DNA of 64,000 nt, taken from the NCBI GenBank assembly GCA_903897605.1, contig CAIUCH010000057.1:1-64000 (forward strand), read 5' to 3'. The position numbers were made by a program, and so were the translations under genes. Below are positions 1 through 7,092 of the stretch, piece after piece (the stretch's first letter is position 1; the number at the start of each line of letters is the position of its first letter). A model generated the notes under the pieces. The model was not told the origin of the DNA. It worked only from the letters and a program-made list of their open reading frames with translations, and searched no databases. This DNA comes from an uncultured Alphaproteobacteria bacterium (lineage in GTDB: Bacteria > Pseudomonadota > Alphaproteobacteria > Micropepsales > Micropepsaceae).

Positions 1-2
1 CC

Positions 3-137
3 CGTGCTGCGACCACGGGCGAGGTGCAGGATCTGCGCCGTGAGACTAATGCCCTGAAGGAGTGCGTAGCAGACCTGACCCTGGAAAACCGGCTGCTTAA
101 AAAAAGCATGCTGGGGGATGGGGACGACGAGGCATGA
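3..137 (+). pseudogene. IS3-family OrfA transposase, C-terminal remnant
   Basis: The frame is open from the window edge to TGA at 135-137 and reads as 44 residues ending LENRLLKKSMLGDGDDEA. This is the leucine-zipper tail of an IS3-family OrfA, the helix-turn-helix half of the transposase. In intact IS3 elements OrfB follows at once, overlapping in another frame; here no OrfB-like frame follows the stop. The upstream part lies outside the window. I read it as the end of a decayed insertion sequence inside an integrated element next to tRNA-Val. Confidence 0.7.
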
Positions 138-200
138 GGTAAACACGCTTATTTCCGGCATCCGCGTTTCTGCATCATCGATACCATCGAAGATAAGGGT

Positions 201-380
201 ATGGAGCCACAAAGAAGTTATAATTTTCAACTTCAGATTGCCCGCGTGTCGCAGGAAAGTCCCGTCGAACATCAGATTATATACGGCACCGCCATGATCT
301 GCCCTGATCTCGACGAAGAACAATACACCGTGGGAAAGTTTTCCACCCGCGACGAGCCCACGCTGGCTATTCAGGTCTAG
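201..380 (+). CDS. Small hypothetical protein, 59 aa
   Basis: An ATG preceded by AAGGGT opens a 59-codon frame ending in TAG, too short for the ORF track. The product has no signal peptide or membrane segment. It is acidic in its second half (PDLDEEQYTVGKF) and has one Cys. I do not recognise a family. It lies between an IS3 remnant and a tRNA gene and is probably element cargo or a fragment of a larger lost gene. Coding status is uncertain. Confidence 0.4.
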   Translation: MEPQRSYNFQLQIARVSQESPVEHQIIYGTAMICPDLDEEQYTVGKFSTRDEPTLAIQV

Positions 381-419
381 ACCTGCGCAGCGAACGATTT
401 CGGCTCCGATTGTTGAGGA

Positions 420-494
420 TGGTGGGCGCGAGAGGGATCGAACCTCTGACCTTCCCCGTGTGAAGGGGACATTCTCCCGCTGAACTACGCGCCC
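420..494 (-). tRNA. tRNA-Val (anticodon CAC)
   Basis: The minus strand folds as a complete cloverleaf. The acceptor GGGCGCG pairs with CGCGCCC, the D stem is GTTC/GAAT, the anticodon stem is TCCCC/GGGGA with loop TTCACAC (anticodon CAC at 460-462), and the T arm is AGAGG-TTCGATC-CCTCT. The discriminator is A and the 3' CCA is encoded. The D and anticodon stems differ from the truncated tRNA-Val at 690-726, so it is not a recent copy of that gene. It probably serves as the working replacement. Confidence 0.93.
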
Positions 495-609
495 GGATTA
501 GATAGTGCTGCTCGATTGCCCCATATTGCACTGCTCGTCAATCGGTTTTGGCACGCTTGATTCTGCATTTCTGGAACTGCCGAGAAGTGCCGCGAGATAC
601 CGAGCCCCC

Positions 610-700
610 TCCCTTCATCAGTTTGGGTTTTCTCTGGAGCAAGCCATTGAGGTCATTGATAAATAGCCGATATTTCTCAGAACCCAAAAGTGTGAAGGGA
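610..700. repeat. Imperfect inverted repeat at the tRNA break point
   Basis: Positions 610-633 read TCCCTTCATCAGTTTGGG followed by TTTTCT. The reverse complement of 679-700 reads TCCCTTCACACTTTTGGG followed by TTCT. The arms match at about 18 of 22 positions and are separated by about 45 bp. The right arm includes the anticodon loop of the broken tRNA-Val. The arrangement resembles paired core sites of a site-specific recombinase or an element terminus. No recombinase gene is visible in the window. Confidence 0.5.
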
Positions 701-726
701 GTGCTCTCCCGCTGAGCTACGCGCCC
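690..726 (-). pseudogene. tRNA-Val (CAC) 5' half, truncated at the anticodon loop
   Basis: The minus strand reads a canonical 5' half of tRNA-Val: acceptor strand GGGCGCG, D arm GCTC-AGCGGGA-GAGC, anticodon 5' stem CTCCC and loop TTCACAC. It then diverges to TTTTGGGTTCTGAG, which cannot pair with the stem. The T arm and 3' acceptor strand are absent. The break is exactly at the 3' edge of the anticodon loop, a known integration position for tyrosine recombinases. It is best read as the chromosomal side of an insertion that was not healed by element sequence. Confidence 0.8.
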
Positions 727-794
727 TTTTCCATAAGGGGAGCATCGCCTTAAGGAGCGGCCCGGCCCCTGTCAAGACGGGGCCTCGGGGCGCT

Positions 795-2390
795 TCAAGA
801 AGCTAACGGCAGGTCGATCCAGAAGCGGGTCTGGCGGCCCGGAATGCTTTCGAAATCGATCCGGCCGCCTTGCTTTTCCGCCAGCAGCTTGGCGACGGAC
901 AGGCCCAGCCCCGCACCCGGCACAGCCCGCCCGCCAGTGTCATGTCCGAAAGGCCGGAACATCGCTTCGCGTTCCCTGAGCGGGATGCCGGGCCCGACAT
1001 TCATGATCTCGATCCGCCCGAAGCCGTCGCCCAGGCGCGACGCGCGAACCCGGATGGGGGATTCGGTGTCGCCATATTTGTAGGAATTGGCGATCAGGCT
1101 GTTGATGATCTGCGCCAGCCGCTGGGGATCGGCCTGCACGCTGAGGTCGTCCGCGATCTCGCCGAGCAGCACGGGCTTGCCGCCCAGCGCCGCGTCCAGC
1201 CGGATCGCCCCGATGCAGTTTTTCAGCGTCTGGCCCAGCTTCACACGTTCCGGATGAATGGTGAGCATGCCGGCCTCGGCGCAGGCAAGATCGTTGAGAT
1301 CGGCGTAGAGCCGCTGCAGCAACTCGCCATTATGCGCCACGACATGGGCGAATTCCCGGGCCCGGTCCGGCGGCAGTTTGCCGGATTCCAGCACGGTGGA
1401 AATTCCGATGATCGCCGACAACGGGCCGCGTGCTTCTTCGCCGACATGAGAGAGAAGTTGACTCTTGAAGCGGGAAGCCCGGGATGCGCGGCGCCTGCGG
1501 CGTTCGATGATCGCCAGATGCAATTCGCGTTCGTTCAGCACCATCGCGGCGCGGGCACTGATCAGGCCGGTGACGGCCAAGAATAACTGCATCACCTCGA
1601 TGCGCAAAATCGGATCGTGAGGCGCATGTGGTCCGGGTGGGTAGAACTGGATCGCCAGCACGATCAGCATTGCCGCGCCCGCACCCGGCAGACGGAAGCG
1701 CGCGGTGGCGATCAAAGCCACCGCCAGAATCAGGAACAGCATCTGATAGGCAGCGATATGCAGTACATAAATGCTGACCAGAGCCACAGCGGCGAAGGTC
1801 GCCATCGCTTCGACGGCACGGCGCTCCAGATGCAGCTTGACGAGTTGCCGCCATGTCAGGTTGAGCCCGAAGGGCAGAACAATACAGAAGCCGAGAGAAT
1901 TGGCCGAGAACCAGTGACGCGCATCCGTGATCCAGGTGGGATCGCCGACCGCCCACATCAATGTCGCCGCCAGCACTGCGCCCACCGCGGCTGGCGCGAT
2001 GATCCCAGCCAGAAGAAAGCGCAAAGTGGCACGCAGGTCGCGAAATCGCTTGGGCCCGAAACGCCGCACCGCAATCAATCCCGTCAGCACTTCGATCAAC
2101 CCGATGACGGGATAGCCAAGACCGAGCGGCGTCGGCAAAGCGGTGGCGATAGTAAGAACGACATGCGCCACGAAGATCGCGCCCAACATGACGGCATCCT
2201 GGGTGCGCGAGCGCGACAATCGCAGCGTCATGCAAAGCCCGAACGCCGTGGCCGGCCAGATCAGAGACACCATGTGCCCAGCGCCCGACAGCAATCGGCT
2301 GCCATAGCCCAAGGCCAGGAAACCGCCGGCGGTGAACAGCGCCTGCAACAGCATGCGCGGCCAGTTGTTGCCGCCGCCAGCCCGCGTCAT
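795..2390 (-). CDS. MASE1-type sensor histidine kinase with degenerate H-box
   Basis: This is a 531-aa membrane protein. Residues 1 to about 285 carry about eight hydrophobic segments in a MASE1-like sensor arrangement, followed by a basic linker (ERRRRRASR) and a histidine-kinase core. The region matching the canonical SHELRTPL reads GEEARGPL, so the phospho-accepting His is Glu (about residue 318). The N-box (IANSYKY, N near 435) and the G2 box (GAGLGLSVAK) are present, but the G1 Asp reads Asn (IMNVGPGIP). No response regulator is adjacent. It may be a degenerate or partner-dependent kinase, or use another acceptor. The family call is solid; activity is doubtful. Confidence 0.85.
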   Translation of the reverse strand: MTRAGGGNNWPRMLLQALFTAGGFLALGYGSRLLSGAGHMVSLIWPATAFGLCMTLRLSRSRTQDAVMLGAIFVAHVVLTIATALPTPLGLGYPVIGLIEVLTGLIAVRRFGPKRFRDLRATLRFLLAGIIAPAAVGAVLAATLMWAVGDPTWITDARHWFSANSLGFCIVLPFGLNLTWRQLVKLHLERRAVEAMATFAAVALVSIYVLHIAAYQMLFLILAVALIATARFRLPGAGAAMLIVLAIQFYPPGPHAPHDPILRIEVMQLFLAVTGLISARAAMVLNERELHLAIIERRRRRASRASRFKSQLLSHVGEEARGPLSAIIGISTVLESGKLPPDRAREFAHVVAHNGELLQRLYADLNDLACAEAGMLTIHPERVKLGQTLKNCIGAIRLDAALGGKPVLLGEIADDLSVQADPQRLAQIINSLIANSYKYGDTESPIRVRASRLGDGFGRIEIMNVGPGIPLREREAMFRPFGHDTGGRAVPGAGLGLSVAKLLAEKQGGRIDFESIPGRQTRFWIDLPLAS

Positions 2391-2473
2391 GGAAAGCCCC
2401 GCATCCGATGATTCGCGGGCACTTTAGGCCGATTTTGCGCAAGCGTCAGCCAGCAGCGGCGCGCCGTTTCGGC

Positions 2474-2788
2474 TTACAACAAAGCCAGCGGCTCTTGCGG
2501 TATCACCGACGCAGCCTCCGCCGCCGCAAGTCGCGCTTTGATATTCCGCCGCGGTTTATTCTTGGCCGGTTTGCGGGAAGCGGATTTCGCCAATTTTCTG
2601 GTCGCGGCGGCGCGGACCGGTTTACCGGTCTTGGCCTTTTTGGCCTTCGTCTTGGTTTTCGGCTTTGCTTTTTGCCGGGCGGATTTCTTCCGGCGGCTCT
2701 TTTTGGCCGGTCTGCCCGACAACAGGCCGGCGATCGCGTCCTCAAGCTTCTCGAGGCGGGCGACCAGCTTGTTCCATTTCTTTGCCAT
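2474..2788 (-). CDS. Lys/Ala-rich histone H1-like basic protein
   Basis: This 104-aa protein has a short amphipathic N-terminus (KLVARLEKLEDAIAGLL, a likely coiled coil). A roughly 55-residue tail follows, dominated by Lys, Ala, Arg and Pro (KAKPKTKTKAKKAKTGKP), resembling bacterial H1-like DNA- or RNA-binding proteins. The start is supported by GGAG seven bases upstream. Overlapping ORFs in other frames are compositional shadows. It lies 83 bp upstream of the sensor kinase on the same strand. A nucleoid role is inferred from composition alone. Confidence 0.65.
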   Translation of the reverse strand: MAKKWNKLVARLEKLEDAIAGLLSGRPAKKSRRKKSARQKAKPKTKTKAKKAKTGKPVRAAATRKLAKSASRKPAKNKPRRNIKARLAAAEAASVIPQEPLALL

Positions 2789-2866
2789 GCTTCGTCTCCG
2801 GGCGCTGCGGGCGCGATTGTGACCCGCGTTGTCGTCTTGTCTAGATGACCCAATCCGGAAACGGAA

Positions 2867-3550
2867 TTATGACAGCCCGAAATTCAGTCTGCCGATCGCA
2901 TCGGGCAGATGTTTGAAATGATCCAGCACCGCGTCCGCGCCCAGCGATGCCGCCGGCACCGGCGTATAGCCATAGGACATCAGGATGCAGGGCACGCCGC
3001 TGGCCCGCGCGGTCTGCAGGTCGGTAACGGAATCCCCGATCATGACACCCCGGCCGCCATGGCCTTTGCCGCCGGACAGCTCCGCCACCACATCCTCGAA
3101 GATGCGCGGATCGGGTTTGACATAGGCTTTCAAGCCCGCGCCATAGACGACGGGGAAAAAGCGCATCAGGTCCAGCCTCGCCAGCAGCGGCCCGGCCAGT
3201 TCATGCGGCTTGTTGGTGAGCACACCCATCGGCACGCCCCGCGCTTTCAACCGATCCAGGGTTTTCTCAACCCCGGGAAAGGGGCGGCTGAAATCCGCCA
3301 AGTGATCGCGGTAATGGGCGATGAAGATCGCCTCCAGCGCCGGCATCTCCTCGGCCTGGGCTTCCTCGCCGGTGAGGGCAAAGGCCTGGGCGATCAGGGA
3401 GCGGGCCCCGAACCCGATCATGTGGTGCAGGGCGTCGGGATCGATGGCGGGGCGGTCCCGTGCCGCCAGAACGGCGTTGGCGGCGCCCAAAAGGTCCGGG
3501 GCGGTATCGACCAGGGTGCCGTCCAAATCAAAGATCAGGGTGGGTGTCAT
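2867..3550 (-). CDS. gph: Phosphoglycolate phosphatase (HAD superfamily)
   Basis: This 227-aa HAD hydrolase dephosphorylates 2-phosphoglycolate, a by-product of DNA repair and oxygenase reactions. Motif I is FDLDGTLVDT near residues 7-16 with both Asp residues. Motif II contains LTNKP, the Lys motif is KPDPRIF, and motif IV is GDSVTDLQTA. The cap domain lies between motifs I and II. Length matches the Gph family. It is divergent from glmU across the tandem-repeat leader; gph beside glmU/glmS is a common alphaproteobacterial arrangement. Confidence 0.9.
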   Translation of the reverse strand: MTPTLIFDLDGTLVDTAPDLLGAANAVLAARDRPAIDPDALHHMIGFGARSLIAQAFALTGEEAQAEEMPALEAIFIAHYRDHLADFSRPFPGVEKTLDRLKARGVPMGVLTNKPHELAGPLLARLDLMRFFPVVYGAGLKAYVKPDPRIFEDVVAELSGGKGHGGRGVMIGDSVTDLQTARASGVPCILMSYGYTPVPAASLGADAVLDHFKHLPDAIGRLNFGLS

Positions 3551-3638
3551 GGGAGGCAGTAATAAGGTTTAATTTGGGGGCAATATAGTGTCGCAAATCG
3601 TCACTTCCTCTTTTTATGCTCGGGACATACCGGAAACC

Positions 3639-3770
3639 ATGAACAGATCGGCCGTCATTCTCGCAGCGGGGGCCGGAGCATTTTTCCAGAAGGCGCCAAT
3701 ACAACGGGTCGGCTCGGTGTCGGGCCGGAAAAAATGCGACAAGAAAACAAAAGGCACCTGCGATGAATAG
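3639..3770 (+). CDS. Upstream mini-ORF 1 (duplicated glmU N-terminus), 43 aa
   Basis: The ORF opens with MNRSAVILAAGAG, a copy of the GlmU N-terminus, then runs into leader-derived sequence (GSVSGRKKCDKKTKG) and stops at TAG. The stop overlaps the next start as ATGAATAG, a configuration suited to termination-reinitiation. It lacks the rest of the GlmU fold, so it cannot be an enzyme. It is either a translated regulatory peptide or a passive by-product of duplication. Confidence 0.3.
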   Translation: MNRSAVILAAGAGAFFQKAPIQRVGSVSGRKKCDKKTKGTCDE

Positions 3771-3894
3771 GGCCGCCATCATTCTCGCAGCGGGTCCCGG
3801 AGTATTTTTCCGGAAGTCGCTAATGCAACGGGTCGGCTCGGTGTTGGGCCGGAAAAAATGCGACAAGAAAACAAAAGGCACCCGCGATGAATAG
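3763..3894 (+). CDS. Upstream mini-ORF 2 (duplicated glmU N-terminus), 43 aa
   Basis: This second 43-codon copy begins MNRAAIILAAG, identical to GlmU over the first 11 residues, and ends in TAG overlapping the real glmU ATG (again ATGAATAG). It has AAAAGGC about ten bases upstream. Because the unit is 124 bp, not a multiple of three, each copy is in a different frame and cannot extend GlmU. Translational coupling to glmU is plausible but inferred. Confidence 0.3.
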   Translation: MNRAAIILAAGPGVFFRKSLMQRVGSVLGRKKCDKKTKGTRDE

Positions 3895-5215
3895 GGCCGC
3901 CATCATTCTCGCAGCGGGGGCCGGCACCCGCATGAAAAGCGCGACCGCCAAGGTCCTGCACAAGGTCGCGGGCCTGCCCATGCTGGGGCATGTGATCGCC
4001 GGACTGAAGGCGGCTGGTGTAAGCCGCATTGTGGTGGTGACAGCACCGGACGCCGACGCGGTTCGCGATTATGCGCACGCCCAGGGCTGTCAGAGCGCAG
4101 TCCAGGACAAGCAGCTCGGAACCGGCCATGCGGCGGCGGCGGCGGGCGAATCGCTCAAGGATTTCGACGGCGAATTGATGATCGCTTATGGCGACATGCC
4201 GTTGATGACGGCTTCGACTTTCGAGGCGTCGTTCGCGGCGCGGGGAGAAGGGCTTGCCATCGTCGCCTTTCGCGCCACCGATCCGGGCGCTTATGGCCGC
4301 GTGTTGCTGGATGCGTTCGGTGCGCTGGACCGCATCGTGGAATTCAAGGACGCCAGCGAAGCCGAACGCAGAACCGACCTCTGCAATGCCGGGGTGCTGA
4401 CGGCGGATGCCCGGAAATTCTTCGCCTGGGCCGCCAAGCTCGACAACAAGAATGCCCAAGGTGAATTCTATCTCACCGATGTGCCGGCGCTGGCCAAGCG
4501 CGATGGCGCGCGCTGTGCCGTCGCCACCGTAACGCAGACCGAGGCTCTGGGCGTCAACAGCCGCGCCGAGTTGGCCGAGGCGGAGCGCCTGATGCAAAAT
4601 CGTCTGCGCGCCAAAGCCATGGCGGCCGGTGTCGGCATGATCGCGCCGGAGACGGTGTTCCTGTCGTACGACACCGTGCTGGACGCCGATGTCATGATCG
4701 AGCCCTTTGTCGTGTTCGGCCCCAAGGTGCAGGTGGCGTCGGGTGCGCAGATCAAGAGCCACAGCCATCTGGAAGGCGCGCAGGTTGCATCCGGCGCCAT
4801 CGTCGGCCCTTTCGCGCGCCTGCGTCCCGGCGCGGTGATCGGTGAAAGCGCCCATATCGGCAATTTCGTGGAAGTGAAGAACAGTGTCATCGACAAAGGC
4901 GTCAAGGCCAACCATCTGACCTATCTGGGCGATGCTCATGTCGGCGCGGGCGCCAATATCGGCGCTGGCACCATCACCTGCAATTATGACGGCTATACCA
5001 AGTCCCATACCGAGATCGGCGCGGGCGCCTTTATCGGTTCCGACACTTCGCTGGTGGCGCCGGTGACGGTGGGCGCCGGTGCGATCACCGCGGCAGGATC
5101 GGTCATCACCAAAAATGTGGAGGCCGACGCGCTGGCATTGGCGCGCGGACAGCAGGTGGAAAAGCCGGGCTGGGCGAAGGCGTTCCGCAATTACAAACAG
5201 AAAGAGAAGCGCTGA
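3887..5215 (+). CDS. glmU: Bifunctional GlmU: GlcN-1-P acetyltransferase / GlcNAc-1-P uridylyltransferase
   Basis: GlmU (442 aa) acetylates glucosamine-1-phosphate and couples it to UTP, giving UDP-GlcNAc for peptidoglycan and LPS. The N-terminal domain has the signature ILAAGAGTRMKS, LHKVAGLPM and YGDMPLM. The C-terminal left-handed beta helix shows hexapeptide repeats (VGPFARLRPGAVIGESAHIG) and the acetyltransferase region NYDGYTKSHTEIG. Its TGA overlaps the glmS ATG by one base, so the two are translationally coupled. The ATG is the third tandem copy of its own start region. Confidence 0.96.
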   Translation: MNRAAIILAAGAGTRMKSATAKVLHKVAGLPMLGHVIAGLKAAGVSRIVVVTAPDADAVRDYAHAQGCQSAVQDKQLGTGHAAAAAGESLKDFDGELMIAYGDMPLMTASTFEASFAARGEGLAIVAFRATDPGAYGRVLLDAFGALDRIVEFKDASEAERRTDLCNAGVLTADARKFFAWAAKLDNKNAQGEFYLTDVPALAKRDGARCAVATVTQTEALGVNSRAELAEAERLMQNRLRAKAMAAGVGMIAPETVFLSYDTVLDADVMIEPFVVFGPKVQVASGAQIKSHSHLEGAQVASGAIVGPFARLRPGAVIGESAHIGNFVEVKNSVIDKGVKANHLTYLGDAHVGAGANIGAGTITCNYDGYTKSHTEIGAGAFIGSDTSLVAPVTVGAGAITAAGSVITKNVEADALALARGQQVEKPGWAKAFRNYKQKEKR

Positions 5216-7041
5216 TGTGCGGCATTGTCGGTATCGCGGGCGTTGGCAACGCCGCCCCCGTCATCCTGGAAGCGCTGAAGCGGCTGGAATATCGCGGTTA
5301 TGATTCTGCCGGTATCGCCACATTGGTGGGCGGCGAGATCGAACGCCGCCGCTCTCCCGGCAAATTGTCGAAGCTGGAAGCGGTGCTGCGCGAAGCGCCG
5401 CTGGCGGGCCGCACCGGCATCGGCCACACCCGCTGGGCGACGCATGGCGCGCCCACCGAATCCAACGCCCATCCCCACGCCACCGCCCGCGTCGCCATCG
5501 TCCATAATGGCATCATCGAGAATTTTCGCGAGCTGCGCCAAGAGCTGACGGCGCGGGGCCATAAATTCGAATCCCAGACCGACAGCGAAGTGGCGGCGCA
5601 TCTGGTCACCGACAATCTCGATAAGGGCATGGCGCCCGACGCGGCGGCCAAGGCGGCGGTGTCGCGTCTCACCGGCGCCTATTCCATCGCCATGATCTTC
5701 AAGGATCATGAAGGCCTTCTGATCGGCGCCCGCAAGGGCGCGCCGATGGCGGTGGGCTATGCCGCCAAGGAATCCTATCTCGGCTCGGACGCGTTCGCGC
5801 TGGCGCCCTTCACCAACCGCGTCTCTTATCTCGAGGACGGCGATGTCGCGGTGATCCAGGGCGCCGATGTGGCGATCTTCGATGCCGAAGGCCGTCCCGC
5901 CAACCGCGAGATCAAGATCACCTCCGCCTCCGCCGCGCTGGTGGACAAGGGCGGTCACGATCATTTCATGGCCAAGGAAATTCACGAGCAGCCGGAAGTG
6001 GTGGGTCATACCCTGGCCCATTATCTCGATCCGGCGGGACCGACCGTGCGTCATCTGGGCGTGGGCCTGCGCGCGGCGCTGGCCAAGGCCTCGCGTCTCA
6101 CCATCTCGGCCTGCGGCACGGCTTATTATGCCGGCATGGTGGGAAAATACTGGTTCGAGAAATTGGGCGGGCTGGCGGTGGAATCCGATGTCGCGTCGGA
6201 ATTGCGCTACCGCGATCCGATCTATCCCAAGGACGGCGCGGCCCTGTTCGTGTCGCAATCGGGCGAGACCGCCGACACCTTGGCGGCGCTGCGCGATGCC
6301 AAGGCCAAGGGCCAGACCACCATCGCGGTGGTCAATGTGGCCGAAAGCTCCATCGCCCGCGAGGCCGATATCGTGCTGCCGACCTATGCGGGGCCGGAAA
6401 TCGGCGTCGCTTCGACCAAGGCCTTCACTTGCCAATTGGCGGCGCTGGCGGCCTTTGCCATCGCGGCGGGACAGGCGCGCGGCAAGCTGGATGAAGCCGA
6501 AGAGAAACGTCTCTGCGCCGCGCTCTTGGAAGCGCCGCGCCATATCGCAGAATTCCTCAAGCAGGAAGACAAGATCGCCGTGCTGGGCCAGGCGATCGCC
6601 AAGGCCAGCGACGTTCTTTACATGGGGCGCGGCCAAAGCTTTCCGCTGGCGCTGGAAGGCGCGCTAAAGCTGAAGGAAATTTCCTACATCCATGCCGAAG
6701 GCTATGCCGCCGGCGAGATGAAGCATGGTCCCATCGCCCTGATCGACGAGAATGTGCCGATCATCGTGATCGCGCCGCATGACGGGCTCTATGAAAAGAC
6801 CATCTCCAACATGCAGGAAGTGATGGCGCGGGGCGGCAAGATCCTGCTGATTTCCGATGCCCGCGGCATCGCCGAAGCCGGCCCGGTCTGGGCCAGCATC
6901 ACCGTGCCCGATGCCGATCCCTTCCTGGCGCCGCTGATCTATGCGATCCCGGTGCAGTTGCTGGCCTATTATGCAGCGGTGGCAAAAGGCACGGACGTCG
7001 ATCAGCCGCGCAATCTGGCAAAATCCGTTACCGTCGAATAG
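5215..7041 (+). CDS. glmS: Glutamine--fructose-6-phosphate aminotransferase
   Basis: GlmS (608 aa) makes glucosamine-6-phosphate from fructose-6-phosphate and glutamine. The N-terminal glutaminase begins MCGIVGI with the nucleophile Cys at position 2, followed by RGYDSAG and the HTRWATHG motif. Two SIS domains follow, with SQSGETADTLAAL and GRGQSFPLALEGALKLKE, and the C-terminus ends PRNLAKSVTVE as in the family. It is coupled to glmU by a TGATG overlap. There is no room for a glmS ribozyme leader. Confidence 0.97.
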   Translation: MCGIVGIAGVGNAAPVILEALKRLEYRGYDSAGIATLVGGEIERRRSPGKLSKLEAVLREAPLAGRTGIGHTRWATHGAPTESNAHPHATARVAIVHNGIIENFRELRQELTARGHKFESQTDSEVAAHLVTDNLDKGMAPDAAAKAAVSRLTGAYSIAMIFKDHEGLLIGARKGAPMAVGYAAKESYLGSDAFALAPFTNRVSYLEDGDVAVIQGADVAIFDAEGRPANREIKITSASAALVDKGGHDHFMAKEIHEQPEVVGHTLAHYLDPAGPTVRHLGVGLRAALAKASRLTISACGTAYYAGMVGKYWFEKLGGLAVESDVASELRYRDPIYPKDGAALFVSQSGETADTLAALRDAKAKGQTTIAVVNVAESSIAREADIVLPTYAGPEIGVASTKAFTCQLAALAAFAIAAGQARGKLDEAEEKRLCAALLEAPRHIAEFLKQEDKIAVLGQAIAKASDVLYMGRGQSFPLALEGALKLKEISYIHAEGYAAGEMKHGPIALIDENVPIIVIAPHDGLYEKTISNMQEVMARGGKILLISDARGIAEAGPVWASITVPDADPFLAPLIYAIPVQLLAYYAAVAKGTDVDQPRNLAKSVTVE

Positions 7042-7092
7042 ACCTGCTGAATTCCGGACAGTCCGCCCTTGGCCGGTGTGAGTTGGCCCAGT

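Larger units (their letters stand above)
3639..3918 (+). repeat. Tandem 124-bp duplication of the glmU start region
   Basis: The segment beginning at the ATG at 3639 recurs at 3763, and its first 32 bases recur at the true glmU ATG (3887). The spacing is exactly 124 bp both times. By eye, copies 1 and 2 differ at about 14 of 124 positions, while copy 2 matches glmU exactly over its first 32 bases. Each full unit holds a start codon, the code for an ILAAG nucleotide-binding motif, an internal inverted repeat (GCATTTTTCC / GGAAAAAATGC) and an AAAAGGC ribosome binding site for the next ATG. Confidence 0.9.

Noticed and set aside
764-785. Terminator for the sensor kinase
   Set aside because: GGCCCC/GGGGCC can pair but the stem is short and no T-run follows on the minus strand.
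3528-3881. 117-aa minus-strand ORF over the glmU repeats
   Set aside because: It arises from the duplicated leader read backwards and has no independent support.
3779-5008. 409-aa minus-strand ORF
   Set aside because: It is antisense to glmU, whose plus-strand motifs are unambiguous.
5191-5215. glmS ribozyme or leader riboswitch
   Set aside because: glmU ends on the glmS start codon, leaving no untranslated leader.
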